Assembly (NCBI RefSeq): GCF_000325745.1
Contig: NC_019907.1
Span: forward strand, 62,001 to 126,000
Direction of reading: 5' to 3'
Length of the DNA: 64,000 bases
Source of the DNA: Liberibacter crescens BT-1
GTDB taxonomy: Bacteria > Pseudomonadota > Alphaproteobacteria > Rhizobiales > Rhizobiaceae
Part shown: positions 28,377 to 37,332 of the stretch, one piece after another
Numbering within the stretch: the stretch's first letter is position 1
Layout: each line of letters starts with the position of its first letter
The notes under the pieces: generated by a model
What the model saw: only the letters and a program-made list of their open reading frames with translations
Database searches by the model: none
Told to the model about the DNA's origin: nothing
Made by a program: the position numbers and the translations under genes

Positions 28377-29612
28377 TTACTCGAAGGATTTATTTTTTAA
28401 TATTGAATTCTGATAATTAATGATTGCTTGTGCAGTTGTTTTTGCTATTCGATCACGCCACTTTTCATTAAGTAATAAGAGTTCATCATTATAATTTGAA
28501 AGAAACCCAACTTCTAAAAGAGCTGAAGGGATATTTAAGGCTTGTAAAACTTGAAAAGTGGCATGGCGATGAGAATTATTAGTGAGTGCGATATGAGCTT
28601 TTTTAAATTCTTTAATAATAGATTTAGCAAATGAATTAGAAAAAGTTTGTGTTTCACGTTTTGTTAGATCTAACAGAATGTTTTTTACTTCTGCGGGTTC
28701 TTTTGCGGGTTCTTTTAAGGGTTCGTTTTTAGATAAAAGTTCAGAAAGATTTTCGCGTTTTGCTACATTAGCGGCTAATCTATCGGATGATTTTTCAGAG
28801 AGCGTGTAAATGGTTGCTCCACGAATTTTATTGTTGTTTAATGTATCCGCATGGATTGATATAAATAAATCGGCATGATGTTCATGTGCTATAGAAACAC
28901 GTTGTGATAAAGATAAATATTCATCAGTCTCTCTTGTCATGATAACTGTAATACCTTTTTGACCGATTAAATATTTCTTGAGTGCGAGACCGAGAGAAAG
29001 GGTAATATTTTTTTCAGGAGTTCCAGTATTTTTTCCTGATGCCCCGTTATCAATGCCTCCATGACCTGGATCAATAGCTATAATGAAATTAGAGTGTGGA
29101 TTTGGGGTATCAGGAGGAAACTCTGGAAGGGAAGAAGTATTATGATTTTGTTCAGATTGGTTGCTTAGGATAGTATTAAAATCTTTAGCAGAAATTCTTT
29201 CTACTTCAAGGATAAGGCGGTAAAGCATTTTATCTTTAATAACTACAACTTTTTTTTGGGTAATATGTGCAGGGAAAAGAGGAGTTAGTATAATTTTTGC
29301 AGTATGCTTTTCTGTCAAATTGTAAGCTATTTTACTGAAAAAACCTTGAGCTTTTAGTGAATCAGAAGCAAATTCAAAAGCAGTTTCTGGTAAGTTTATA
29401 ACAATCTGAGGGGGGGTGTCGAAATAGTTAATGGATGTTTCTGGATAATCATTAAAATCAATTACAACCTTAGATATGTTTCTTTCGTCTTTAATGTACA
29501 TTGCATGAGCTATCAAGCTATTTTTATCGCTTGCAAAAACTTGGCAACAATAAAACACGAAGCCAAATAAATATATTATGATACAACAGTTAAGTAAATT
29601 TGCTATTCTCAT
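28377..29612 (-). CDS. amiC: N-acetylmuramoyl-L-alanine amidase (AmiC type)
   Basis: A periplasmic zinc amidase that cuts the stem peptide from muramic acid during cell separation. The 411-residue protein has a signal peptide (ending QVFAS), an AMIN targeting domain (about 35-140) and an Amidase_3 domain (IAIDPGHGGIDNGASG, ISLSQRVSIAHEHHADLFISIHAD, ALLEVGFLSN). A short Lys-Glu-Pro repeat (EPLKEPAKEPAE) interrupts the catalytic domain near residues 300-310. It lies 170 bases upstream of mrcA on the same strand; both act on the wall. Confidence 0.92.
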   Translation of the reverse strand: MRIANLLNCCIIIYLFGFVFYCCQVFASDKNSLIAHAMYIKDERNISKVVIDFNDYPETSINYFDTPPQIVINLPETAFEFASDSLKAQGFFSKIAYNLTEKHTAKIILTPLFPAHITQKKVVVIKDKMLYRLILEVERISAKDFNTILSNQSEQNHNTSSLPEFPPDTPNPHSNFIIAIDPGHGGIDNGASGKNTGTPEKNITLSLGLALKKYLIGQKGITVIMTRETDEYLSLSQRVSIAHEHHADLFISIHADTLNNNKIRGATIYTLSEKSSDRLAANVAKRENLSELLSKNEPLKEPAKEPAEVKNILLDLTKRETQTFSNSFAKSIIKEFKKAHIALTNNSHRHATFQVLQALNIPSALLEVGFLSNYNDELLLLNEKWRDRIAKTTAQAIINYQNSILKNKSFE

Positions 29613-29895
29613 CTCAGTATGCTTGTTCAGTATGGTAGCATATAAATTGCGTCAATAATACAAGTCTTTTTATTCAAATTTTCTAGAAACCTTAAAAATT
29701 TTAAGATAAGCCAATCAATCTCCATAATTACTTATTAGCCTTTTCTCTTGCTATCTTAGAATATAAAACATATGAATATAGAAGGTGTGATGTTTATCAG
29801 AGATTGATAAGATATGATAAACTATTGAGCCCATAGATGCTATACATTAAAATATAATGTGAGGGTGTTTATTAATTCATAAAAGTTTTTAAATT
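29613..29895. other. Divergent spacer between amiC and rne
   Basis: AT-rich, no frame seen. It should contain the amiC promoter and the distal rne promoter. The more structured part is listed separately (29896-29983). Confidence 0.4.
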
Positions 29896-29983
29896 CCGAT
29901 TTTTTTCGGTTACCCTAAAATCGTATATAATTATTAATTATGGGGTGATTAGGGTAAGGTTCGCTGGACCTTTAAAAAAGGTC
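29896..29983 (+). promoter_or_regulatory. Structured leader upstream of rne
   Basis: Three consecutive inverted repeats lie 220-310 bases before the rne start: CCGA/TCGG (29896-29908), perfect TTACCCTAA (29910-29918) with TTAGGGTAA (29949-29957), and GACCTTT (29967-29973) with AAAGGTC (29977-29983). The last arm is followed by TTTGG, so a partial attenuator is possible. RNase E is known to control its own mRNA through the 5' leader in enteric bacteria; the link here is inference. Confidence 0.4.
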
Positions 29984-30203
29984 TTTGGTATTATTATAAG
30001 TTTTTATCCAATGTATCGTAATAGATGAAGCCCGTATTTAAAATATATTTTTATAGAGGTGAATTTTTATTCCCTCAAAATTATTTTGGCTATATATTTA
30101 GGATAAGAACTATCTTTATCATCCGGCTCTTACTTTCAATGATTGACTGTGTTTTAACAAGAAAGGCTAAATTGAAAGTGAGAGGTCGAGGAGAAAGAAA
30201 CAC

Positions 30204-32756
30204 ATGGCAGATAAAATGCTTATCGACGCCTCTCATCCCGAAGAGACCCGCGTTGTTGTTTTACGAAATAATCGTGTAGAAGAACTTGATTTCGAAACTG
30301 AGCACAAAAAGCAAATAAAGGGTAATATTTATCTAGCAAAGGTTATGCGTGTTGAACCTTCTTTGCAAGCTGCTTTTGTTGATTATGGCGGTAATCGTCA
30401 TGGATTCCTGGCGTTTTCAGAAATTCATCCTGATTACTATCAGATTCCGCTTGCTGATAGACAGGCTTTATTAAAAGCTGATGCAGAAGAGCGAGAAAGT
30501 ATTGAAAGTGAATTAGAAGGTGCGAAGTCAGAAGAAATTTCTGGATTAGAGGGTAATGATACTGAATCAGAAGCAGTAGAAAGAAGCACAGAGGAGTTAT
30601 GTGTAGAAGCACAAGATCCTTGGAATCAGGTTGAGAAAGATAATCAAGTCATTTTTCCTGTTGAGTCGAGTCAACTCATTGAGGTTTCGCAGGAGAATTG
30701 TGATGAAATAAGAGTAGACTCTTTTAAAAATGAAGATGTCATGGAAGAGGTGACTGAGAACATTATTAAGAAGTCTCGTAAACAATATCGTATTCAAGAA
30801 GTTATTAAAAATCGTCAAATTTTGTTAGTACAAATTTTTAAAGAAGAACGTGGTAATAAAGGGGCAGCTGTTACAACTTATTTATCTTTGGCAGGTCGTT
30901 ATTCTGTACTTATGCCTAATACTGAACGCGGTGAAGGTATATCACGTAAAATAACTAATCCAAACGATCGCAGACATCTCAAGGAAATTGCGCGTGGGCT
31001 TGAAATTCCACAGGGTATGGGTATTATTTTGCGTACAGCTGGTGCTAGTCGTACTAAAGTTGAAATCAAGCGTGATTTTGAATATCTCATGCGTCTTTGG
31101 GAAAAGGTGCGCACCTTAACTTTGAACTCAACAGCGCCATATTTGGTTTATGAAGAGGGGAACCTCATCAGACGCTCAATTCGAGATCTTTATAATAAAG
31201 ATATATCTGAAATTATTGTAGCGGGTCAAAGAGGATATCGTGAAGCGAAAGACTTTATGAAAGTTCTCATGCCGAGTCATGCTAAAGTAGTGAAGCTATA
31301 TAATGATGTGAGTCCAATTTTTGCTCGATCTGGCATTGAAGCTCAGTTAGATCAGTTACTACAAGCGCAAGTAATTCTCCTTTCTGGTGGATATATTATT
31401 ATTAATCAAACAGAAGCTTTAGTTGCTATTGATGTTAATTCTGGTCGCTCCACTAAGGAGCATTCCATAGAGAACACGGCTTTACAAACGAATTTGGAAG
31501 CCGCAGAAGAAATTGCACGTCAATTACGTCTTCGAGATTTAGCAGGTTTAATTGTTATTGATTTTATTGATATGGAAGAAAAACGTAATAACCGTAATGT
31601 TGAGAAAAGACTCAAGGAGAGTTTAAAGCATGATAGGGCGCGTATTCAAATAGGATGTATATCACATTTTGGCCTTTTAGAAATGTCTCGTCAGCGTATT
31701 CGTTCATCTGTGATAGAAAGTGCAATGCAAGTTTGTGATCATTGTGCAGGAACGGGGTATGTACGATCTCAATCTTCGGTGGCGTTAAGTGTCCTTCGTA
31801 GTATTGAGGAGTACTTACTACAAAACACTACTCATGATATTACGGTACATACAAAGTCAGAAGTTGTTCTTTATTTGCTTAATCATAAGCGTTCTGTTAT
31901 TATTGATTATGAAAAGCGGTTTGGTGTTTCAATAACTATTATAGTGGGTTCACAATTAGGAAATCAATTTTTTCTTATTGAAAAAGGAGCTGCAGTTCAA
32001 AATCCAGTAAAGATTGAACCTTTGGTGAATTTTGAAAACTTTGAAGATAATGAGGATATTAATCCTGATCTTGATGAAGTTGGAGAAAATTTAAGTGATG
32101 ATGTTCACGTTGATAATGACAATGTAAAAGTTTTACATCAAAGGAATAGTTCTGAGAGTTTTAGTCAAAACGGGAAGCCTAGCCTTGAAATAGACGGATT
32201 AAATGCAGAGGAAAGAAAAAACGAGGAAGTCTCAGATATAGCCGTTAGTACTCCATTACGAAGAGGACGACGAAGGCGTAGTAGAAATGGAAGGCGTCGC
32301 AGTGGACAAGAAGAGAAAATTAAAGTGGACTGTGATAATAATAATTTAAAGATTAACAAGTCTAATGATATAAACAATAATGTTATTGTCAGGGATGTAT
32401 TTTCTAAATCTGAAAAAAATGGACTTATTTCGGAAGTCGTTCATGATGATGGAGCTGAGTTAAGTAAGGGATCTTCACAAGATATGTTTGTTAATGAAAG
32501 CAATGAAAAAATAAACGAGATTCCTATACTTTATAAGCAAGATAATTCTTTTAAGATTCAACAAGAGTCTCACTTAAAAGAAGAAAAGAATATATTAAGA
32601 GTTTCAGAAATCCAAAAAGAAGATGTTTTTTCCGAAAAACATTCTCTCTTTGAAAAGGCAATACAGCCAATAATATCAGAAACTTCTTCTAGTATTGAGA
32701 ATGAAAAAAATGAAGAAATTCAACCCAAAAAGCAAAGTTGGTGGAAGCGGCGTTAG
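30204..32756 (+). CDS. rne: Ribonuclease E
   Basis: The main endonuclease of mRNA decay and rRNA/tRNA processing, 850 residues. The N-terminal S1 domain (GNIYLAKVMRVEPSLQAAFVDYG) is interrupted by a long acidic insertion (about residues 95-200), typical of alphaproteobacterial RNase E, before it resumes. The DNase I-like catalytic part has ALVAIDVNSGR and LAGLIVIDFIDME. The zinc-link cysteines are in CDHCAGTG. The C-terminal tail has the Arg-rich RNA-binding patch (RRGRRRRSRNGRRRSG) and a low-complexity degradosome scaffold. The start ATG has GAGGAG about 11 bases upstream. Confidence 0.95.
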   Translation: MADKMLIDASHPEETRVVVLRNNRVEELDFETEHKKQIKGNIYLAKVMRVEPSLQAAFVDYGGNRHGFLAFSEIHPDYYQIPLADRQALLKADAEERESIESELEGAKSEEISGLEGNDTESEAVERSTEELCVEAQDPWNQVEKDNQVIFPVESSQLIEVSQENCDEIRVDSFKNEDVMEEVTENIIKKSRKQYRIQEVIKNRQILLVQIFKEERGNKGAAVTTYLSLAGRYSVLMPNTERGEGISRKITNPNDRRHLKEIARGLEIPQGMGIILRTAGASRTKVEIKRDFEYLMRLWEKVRTLTLNSTAPYLVYEEGNLIRRSIRDLYNKDISEIIVAGQRGYREAKDFMKVLMPSHAKVVKLYNDVSPIFARSGIEAQLDQLLQAQVILLSGGYIIINQTEALVAIDVNSGRSTKEHSIENTALQTNLEAAEEIARQLRLRDLAGLIVIDFIDMEEKRNNRNVEKRLKESLKHDRARIQIGCISHFGLLEMSRQRIRSSVIESAMQVCDHCAGTGYVRSQSSVALSVLRSIEEYLLQNTTHDITVHTKSEVVLYLLNHKRSVIIDYEKRFGVSITIIVGSQLGNQFFLIEKGAAVQNPVKIEPLVNFENFEDNEDINPDLDEVGENLSDDVHVDNDNVKVLHQRNSSESFSQNGKPSLEIDGLNAEERKNEEVSDIAVSTPLRRGRRRRSRNGRRRSGQEEKIKVDCDNNNLKINKSNDINNNVIVRDVFSKSEKNGLISEVVHDDGAELSKGSSQDMFVNESNEKINEIPILYKQDNSFKIQQESHLKEEKNILRVSEIQKEDVFSEKHSLFEKAIQPIISETSSSIENEKNEEIQPKKQSWWKRR

Positions 32757-33305
32757 CAAGCCTGTTCAAGAGAAAAAATCTTGTATTTAAAATATTAGTT
32801 GATTCTGCTTGTGGAAATCAAAAATTACAACAAACGCCAAGGAAGCTGTTTCTTTGATATTTGTTTAGAAACGACAACCGAAGAGAATTATGGATGAATT
32901 CTGAATACCTTTCAGGAGGGGATACTGCTTTTTTTAAAAATGGGAATATGTTGGTAATACCATTATTAGTCGAGAATGATTTTATATTGAAATATCTTGT
33001 GCATTTTTATCATCATTTACGATATTAGATAGAAATCTTATATTCAGTTTATCGGTTACTTGCTTGTTGTATTGTTGATAGTATCATGTTTTGGTAAGTA
33101 ACTTTTATTGAAAAAGTGAGACATATGTTTGTAGAATTTAGGTTTTAAAATAATAGGATTAAATATTTAAAGACTGATAATTTGTATAAAAAATTACCTT
33201 TTTATCAACTAAATATATCTAGTTTCTTTAGATAAGAGTTGTTATGAGCTTTTTTTGTTTGTGTTTATTTAAAAAATTTTGAAAAGCAGGCTCAGGGAAA
33301 TTTAA
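32757..33305. other. 549-base spacer between rne and divK
   Basis: No coding frame with a ribosome site, no tRNA and no strong hairpin. It is AT-rich throughout. It must hold the divK-pleD promoter, which I cannot place. Confidence 0.5.
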
Positions 33306-33677
33306 ATGCCTAAGCAGGTGATGATTGTAGAGGATAATGAGCTTAATATGAAGCTCTTTAGAGATTTAATTGAAACATCTGGATATGAAACAATTCAGAC
33401 AAGAAATGGTATGGAAGCCCTTGATCTTGCTCGAAAGTATCGACCTGATCTTATCCTGATGGATATTCAGCTCCCAGAAGTTTCTGGATTGGAAGTTATT
33501 AGGTGGTTGAAGGAGGATAATGATCTCTATGTTATTCCAATTATAGCTGTAACTGCTTTTGCAATGAAAGGGGATGAAGAGAGGATTCGTCAAGGAGGTT
33601 GTGAGGCCTATGTTTCTAAACCTATTTCAGTTCCTAAATTTATTGAAATGATTAAGATATATATTGGAGACGCTTGA
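33306..33677 (+). CDS. divK: Single-domain response regulator DivK
   Basis: DivK is a stand-alone receiver that controls cell polarity and the CtrA cell-cycle pathway through DivJ, PleC and DivL. The 123-residue protein retains the acidic pocket (VEDNE, residues 8-12), phospho-acceptor Asp53 ([13 protein letters not shown]), the switch Thr ([12 protein letters not shown]) and the conserved Lys (YVSKPI). It sits just upstream of pleD, the conserved alphaproteobacterial arrangement. It looks fully functional. Confidence 0.94.
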   Translation: MPKQVMIVEDNELNMKLFRDLIETSGYETIQTRNGMEALDLARKYRPDLILMDIQLPEVSGLEVIRWLKEDNDLYVIPIIAVTAFAMKGDEERIRQGGCEAYVSKPISVPKFIEMIKIYIGDA

Positions 33678-33714
33678 ATAATAGATATCTCAATTCTTGT
33701 TAGGTGAATTTATA

Positions 33715-35058
33715 ATGACAAGTCGAGTTCTTATAGTAAGTGATATTCAGAACAGAACTAAGATGCTTGAAGTTTATCTTAGGAAAGAATATTTCGAAGT
33801 CATAACGGTGTTGAATGCCCTTGAAGCTTTGGCAATGTGTCAATCTGTAAAAATTGATGTTATTGTGATTGATGTGAATATTTTTGATGCTTTTGAAATA
33901 TGTGAAAGAATAAAGTCTTATTATTCTATTCCAATTGCGATGATTGTCAAAGATTGTGAGCAGTTAAGTCGTCTTAAAGGATTAAAATCCAGTGTAGATG
34001 ATTTTTTAATTGAGTCAATAGATGATTTACAGCTTATTTATCGGATCAATAACCTTTTAAATTATAAAAAGTTGATTGATGAGGTACATTTTTTTTCTCA
34101 GAAGTTTGGGTTTCAGAGTATTGAAAGTTTTTTACATTCTAGAAGAGATCGTTTGGAGATACCAGATCTAATTCTTCTTATGGATGTACATAGATCTTCT
34201 CAAGAAGATCTTGTTAAATTATTAAAACCAATAGGAGATGTAGTTGTTTTTTCGGAATTGCAAGCTGAAGCCTATGCGGCTATTGAGCAATATTTTGGGT
34301 TAATTATTGTCAATACAATAGGTGCAGATTTTAATTCCCTTCATTTGTGTTCCCAATTGCGTTTACTGGAAAAGATACGGTTTGTTCCGGTTTTGCTTAT
34401 TATAGCGCCAGATGATTTGAAAAATGCTTTAAAGTCATTAAAATTAGGTATGGATGATTATATATTGTATCCAATTGAGCCTAATGAATTCATAGTTCGT
34501 TGTTTGATGCAGATTCGCCGCAAACGATTACAAGAAGTTTTGATAACAGTTATCAAAGAAACAGTTCAACAACCCATTACCGATCCTTTAACGGGACTGA
34601 AGAATCGAAATTATCTCGAAAATTGTCTAGATGACCTTTTTAATCTTGCTCGCTTAGAAGAAAGATCCCTTTCTTTAATATTAACTGATATTGATAGGTT
34701 GCAAGCGATCAATGGCATATATGGTAATACAGCAGGTGATAATTTATTGTGTGAATTTGCTTCTAGGGTTTGTGCGGTAGCCTGTTTTGATGATATCATT
34801 TTTCGTTATGAAGAGGATGGATTTTTGCTGGTTATGCCCAACACGCCTATTGAATTAGCGACTAGTATAGTTAATATACTTCGTATGTCTATTGAAAATA
34901 CACCTTTTATTTTATTGCCTGATTTAAAAAGATCAATAACGGCTTCTTTTGGAGTTTCTTCGATTAGCAAAGACATGAAATCGTCTCAACATCTTTTAAA
35001 TTCAAGTATTTCTTCACTACATCAGGACAAGCTAATTAACAAGCTGGTGCTTACTTAG
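33715..35058 (+). CDS. pleD: PleD-like response regulator with degenerate GGDEF domain
   Basis: The REC-REC-GGDEF layout and the place after divK identify PleD. The ATG at 33715 follows AGGTG and gives 447 residues; an upstream TTG adds six. The first receiver keeps Asp53 (VIVIDVNIFDAF) but has SD instead of DD in the acidic pocket and lacks the switch-region Lys (FLIESIDD). In the output domain DPLTGLKNR survives. The signature GGEEF is replaced by EEDGF (366-370) and the FK-IND-GH segment is altered (DIDRLQAINGIYGN). It probably no longer makes c-di-GMP and may act as a scaffold. Confidence 0.88.
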   Translation: MTSRVLIVSDIQNRTKMLEVYLRKEYFEVITVLNALEALAMCQSVKIDVIVIDVNIFDAFEICERIKSYYSIPIAMIVKDCEQLSRLKGLKSSVDDFLIESIDDLQLIYRINNLLNYKKLIDEVHFFSQKFGFQSIESFLHSRRDRLEIPDLILLMDVHRSSQEDLVKLLKPIGDVVVFSELQAEAYAAIEQYFGLIIVNTIGADFNSLHLCSQLRLLEKIRFVPVLLIIAPDDLKNALKSLKLGMDDYILYPIEPNEFIVRCLMQIRRKRLQEVLITVIKETVQQPITDPLTGLKNRNYLENCLDDLFNLARLEERSLSLILTDIDRLQAINGIYGNTAGDNLLCEFASRVCAVACFDDIIFRYEEDGFLLVMPNTPIELATSIVNILRMSIENTPFILLPDLKRSITASFGVSSISKDMKSSQHLLNSSISSLHQDKLINKLVLT

Positions 35059-35134
35059 CATTTAAGATGTTAGTAATAAAAGACATATTTTAACCATAAA
35101 TATATATTGTAATCTTAAAATACAATTTAAGGGA

Positions 35135-35163
35135 TTGATCTTTATCTTTATCAGATCTAATAA
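35135..35163 (+). promoter_or_regulatory. Candidate promoter of the RNA at 35170
   Basis: TTGATC (35135-35140) and TAATAA (35158-35163) are spaced 17 bases apart, a good sigma70-type arrangement. The expected start is near 35170, immediately before the GC-richer foldable segment. It is a prediction by eye. Confidence 0.4.
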
Positions 35164-35169
35164 ACAAAT

Positions 35170-35305
35170 ATAAGGAGGCTTTTATATCCTTAAATCCCCG
35201 TGATGCTTAGGTTCACCGCATCCCCTTAGCTCTCGGGTTAGTCGGCCAATAGATACATACAAACAGCTCCTCGTGCTGATTAAGTCTATTGGTCGGCTTT
35301 AATTT
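35170..35305 (+). ncRNA. Candidate small RNA with intrinsic terminator
   Basis: A GC-richer stretch between pleD (+) and rpmG (-) with no reading frame. Elements in order: TAAGGA/TCCTTA hairpin near 35171-35192; GATGC (35212-35216) against GCATC (35218-35222 region, inner loop TTAGGTTCACC); and a strong 13-bp stem, 35241-35253 with 35285-35297 (two G-U pairs). That stem encloses a CAGC/GCTG hairpin with a TCCTCGT loop and is followed by TTTAATTT. It has its own candidate promoter. I cannot assign it to a known RNA family. A pleD terminator is an alternative for the 3' part. Confidence 0.45.
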
Positions 35306-35392
35306 CTTAAAGTACTTATATCTTATACAAGAAAAGGAATCTTAGTCAAGAAAAACTTAATATTTAATATATGGAAATGATAACTTTTTTTA

Positions 35393-35413
35393 ACATTGGA
35401 TATGTACCAATGT
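35393..35413. repeat. 7-bp inverted repeat downstream of rpmG
   Basis: ACATTGG (35393-35399) and CCAATGT (35407-35413) are a perfect pair around a 7-base loop, 30 bases beyond the rpmG stop. There is no T-run on the rpmG side, so it is not a textbook terminator, but it may mark the 3' end of the rpmG transcript. Confidence 0.3.
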
Positions 35414-35442
35414 GAGTTCTGTATATTAAAGGGTTCAATAAT

Positions 35443-35610
35443 TCATTTTATTTTTGCTTCTTTAAACTCCACGTGCTTCCTTATGGAAGGATCATATTTT
35501 TTTTTGGTCATTTTATCAGTCATAGTACGGGAATTTTTTTTGGTTACATAAAAGAAACCAGTACCTGCTGAGGAAACAAGCTTAATTTTTATGGTAGCTG
35601 CTTTTGCCAT
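35443..35610 (-). CDS. rpmG: 50S ribosomal protein L33
   Basis: A 55-residue protein, starting [20 protein letters not shown], with [10 protein letters not shown] and the ending [18 protein letters not shown]. This is the alphaproteobacterial L33 without zinc-binding cysteines. It binds 23S rRNA near the E site of the large subunit. The divK-pleD-rpmG neighbourhood is conserved in rhizobia. The ATG is at 35610. Confidence 0.95.
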   Translation of the reverse strand: MAKAATIKIKLVSSAGTGFFYVTKKNSRTMTDKMTKKKYDPSIRKHVEFKEAKIK

Positions 35611-36191
35611 ATTTCTCTGCCTTAAATAATTATATGCATGCTAATGGAAAGTAAGATTTTTATCTTATATCAATTTAATGCTATGAGTGCTTTTATATAA
35701 AGTCAAGAAAGATTGATAATTTGATGTTCAAAAATTTTTTGCGTGCAAATATCTATACTTTGCTAGGACTATTTTTATTATACTAGTTGTATTATTTTTT
35801 TGCTTTGATTTGATATATTGGTATCGTGAATTTTCTTTTTAAGATCTTTAATTATATAAAGGATTTTTCTGTTTGCTGAATGCTGGTTATTGGGTATATG
35901 AATCATGTATATTTTCGAACATTGGTGTGTTAAAAGCAGGAAAAATGATTATATAAAAAATCAATCTGGATGATTTGAGTTCTATGTAGATAAAAAAGAA
36001 GTTTGTATATTTGGACTATAAAATAGGGTCATGAATTTATGTCTTGAATCTTTCTTTGATGAAATTTAAAAAGATATATTTTTTATTATGATAATTTTTT
36101 TATAATTAGGCTATCTTAAAATCTTTTTAGTTTTTTATGTGATCTAATTGAAAATTAGTTCTTTAATGGAATAAGAGGTAAGTTTTGTTAG
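35611..36191. other. Long AT-rich spacer upstream of cyoABCD
   Basis: About 580 bases without a supported gene. It separates rpmG (-) from cyoA (+) and so must hold both promoters. A GAGG lies about 12 bases before the cyoA start. No binding-site motif is clear by eye. Confidence 0.5.
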
Positions 36192-37172
36192 ATGTATATC
36201 ATCTCAAGAATTATGGTTTCATTTTTAAGTTTTTTGCTTACTAGCTGCAGCTTTGTTGTGATGAGCCCTGAGGGAGATGTTGCTCGTCAGCAAGCTGATT
36301 TAATTATTATAGCTGCAGCTTTAATGTCGTTGGTGATTGTTCCTGTCATAATACTCACATTGTTTTTTGCTTGGAAATATCGCTCTTCTAATAAGAAAGC
36401 AGATTATGATCCAGAGTGGCATCACTCTACCACTTTAGAATTTTTTATATGGTCTGTACCGCTTTTAATTATTATGGTTCTCGCAACAATTACTTGGAAA
36501 GCTACTCATCGTCTTGATCCATATCGTCCTTTAGATAGAATTGATGCTTATAGGCCTCTTAATCAAGAGATAAAGCCTTTGGTTGTGGAGGTTGTTGCTT
36601 TGGACTGGCAATTTCTTTTTATATATCCTGAACAAGGGATAGCTGTGGTTAATGAATTGGCAGCGCCAGTAGATCGTCCAATAGAATTTAAGATTACGGC
36701 TTCATCTGTGATGAATTCTTTTTACATTCCTTCTCTTGCAGGCCAGATTTATGCTATGCCCGGTATGCAAACCAAATTGCATGCTGTTATGAATAAGGAA
36801 GGTGTTTATGATGGCTTTTCTGCTAATTACTCAGGAAAAGGATTTTCAGGGATGCGCTTTAAGTTTCATGGATTATCTGAAAATAGGTTTGGTCAATGGA
36901 TAAAGAAGGTGCGTGAGCAAGGATCTCTTCTTGATCGTACAGAATATCTTGAGTTGGAAAAGCCTTTGGAGAATGGACCGATACGGTATTTTTCTGTTGT
37001 AGAGATAGGTCTTTATGATGCTATTCTTAATCTTTGTGTTCAGCCGGGAAAGATGTGTATGAATGAAATGATGCATATTGATATGATGGGAGGAACAAGC
37101 TCAAAGAGCTTTGAGAATTTAAAAGGAATTGAGTATGATAACCGTCGTAATAAGCAGTATCATGAAGACTGA
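36192..37172 (+). CDS. cyoA: Cytochrome bo3 quinol oxidase subunit II
   Basis: The periplasmic subunit of the ubiquinol oxidase. It starts with a lipoprotein signal with lipobox LTSC (Cys about residue 18), then two membrane helices (LIIIAAALMSLVIVPVIIL and FFIWSVPLLIIMVLATITW), and a cupredoxin domain (VVALDWQFLFIYPEQGIA, ASSVMNSFYIPSLAGQIYAMPGM). CuA ligands are absent, as expected for a quinol rather than cytochrome c oxidase. First gene of cyoABCD. Confidence 0.94.
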   Translation: MYIISRIMVSFLSFLLTSCSFVVMSPEGDVARQQADLIIIAAALMSLVIVPVIILTLFFAWKYRSSNKKADYDPEWHHSTTLEFFIWSVPLLIIMVLATITWKATHRLDPYRPLDRIDAYRPLNQEIKPLVVEVVALDWQFLFIYPEQGIAVVNELAAPVDRPIEFKITASSVMNSFYIPSLAGQIYAMPGMQTKLHAVMNKEGVYDGFSANYSGKGFSGMRFKFHGLSENRFGQWIKKVREQGSLLDRTEYLELEKPLENGPIRYFSVVEIGLYDAILNLCVQPGKMCMNEMMHIDMMGGTSSKSFENLKGIEYDNRRNKQYHED

Positions 37173-37332
37173 TTGATGAAGATTAGCTTATGAAATCCAT
37201 AAAACTTATAAACTATGACTGTTTTCTTTTGAGTGTAGCTTTATAATGGAAGAATTTTGCTAGTTTATGATTTTTGTGATTTTGGTTGTGTAAGAATTTT
37301 TATAAAATTCTAGAGATATTAAGGCAATATCA

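Noticed and set aside
30025-30279. 84-codon frame before rne
   Set aside because: It overlaps the conserved rne N-terminus out of frame and lies in the leader.
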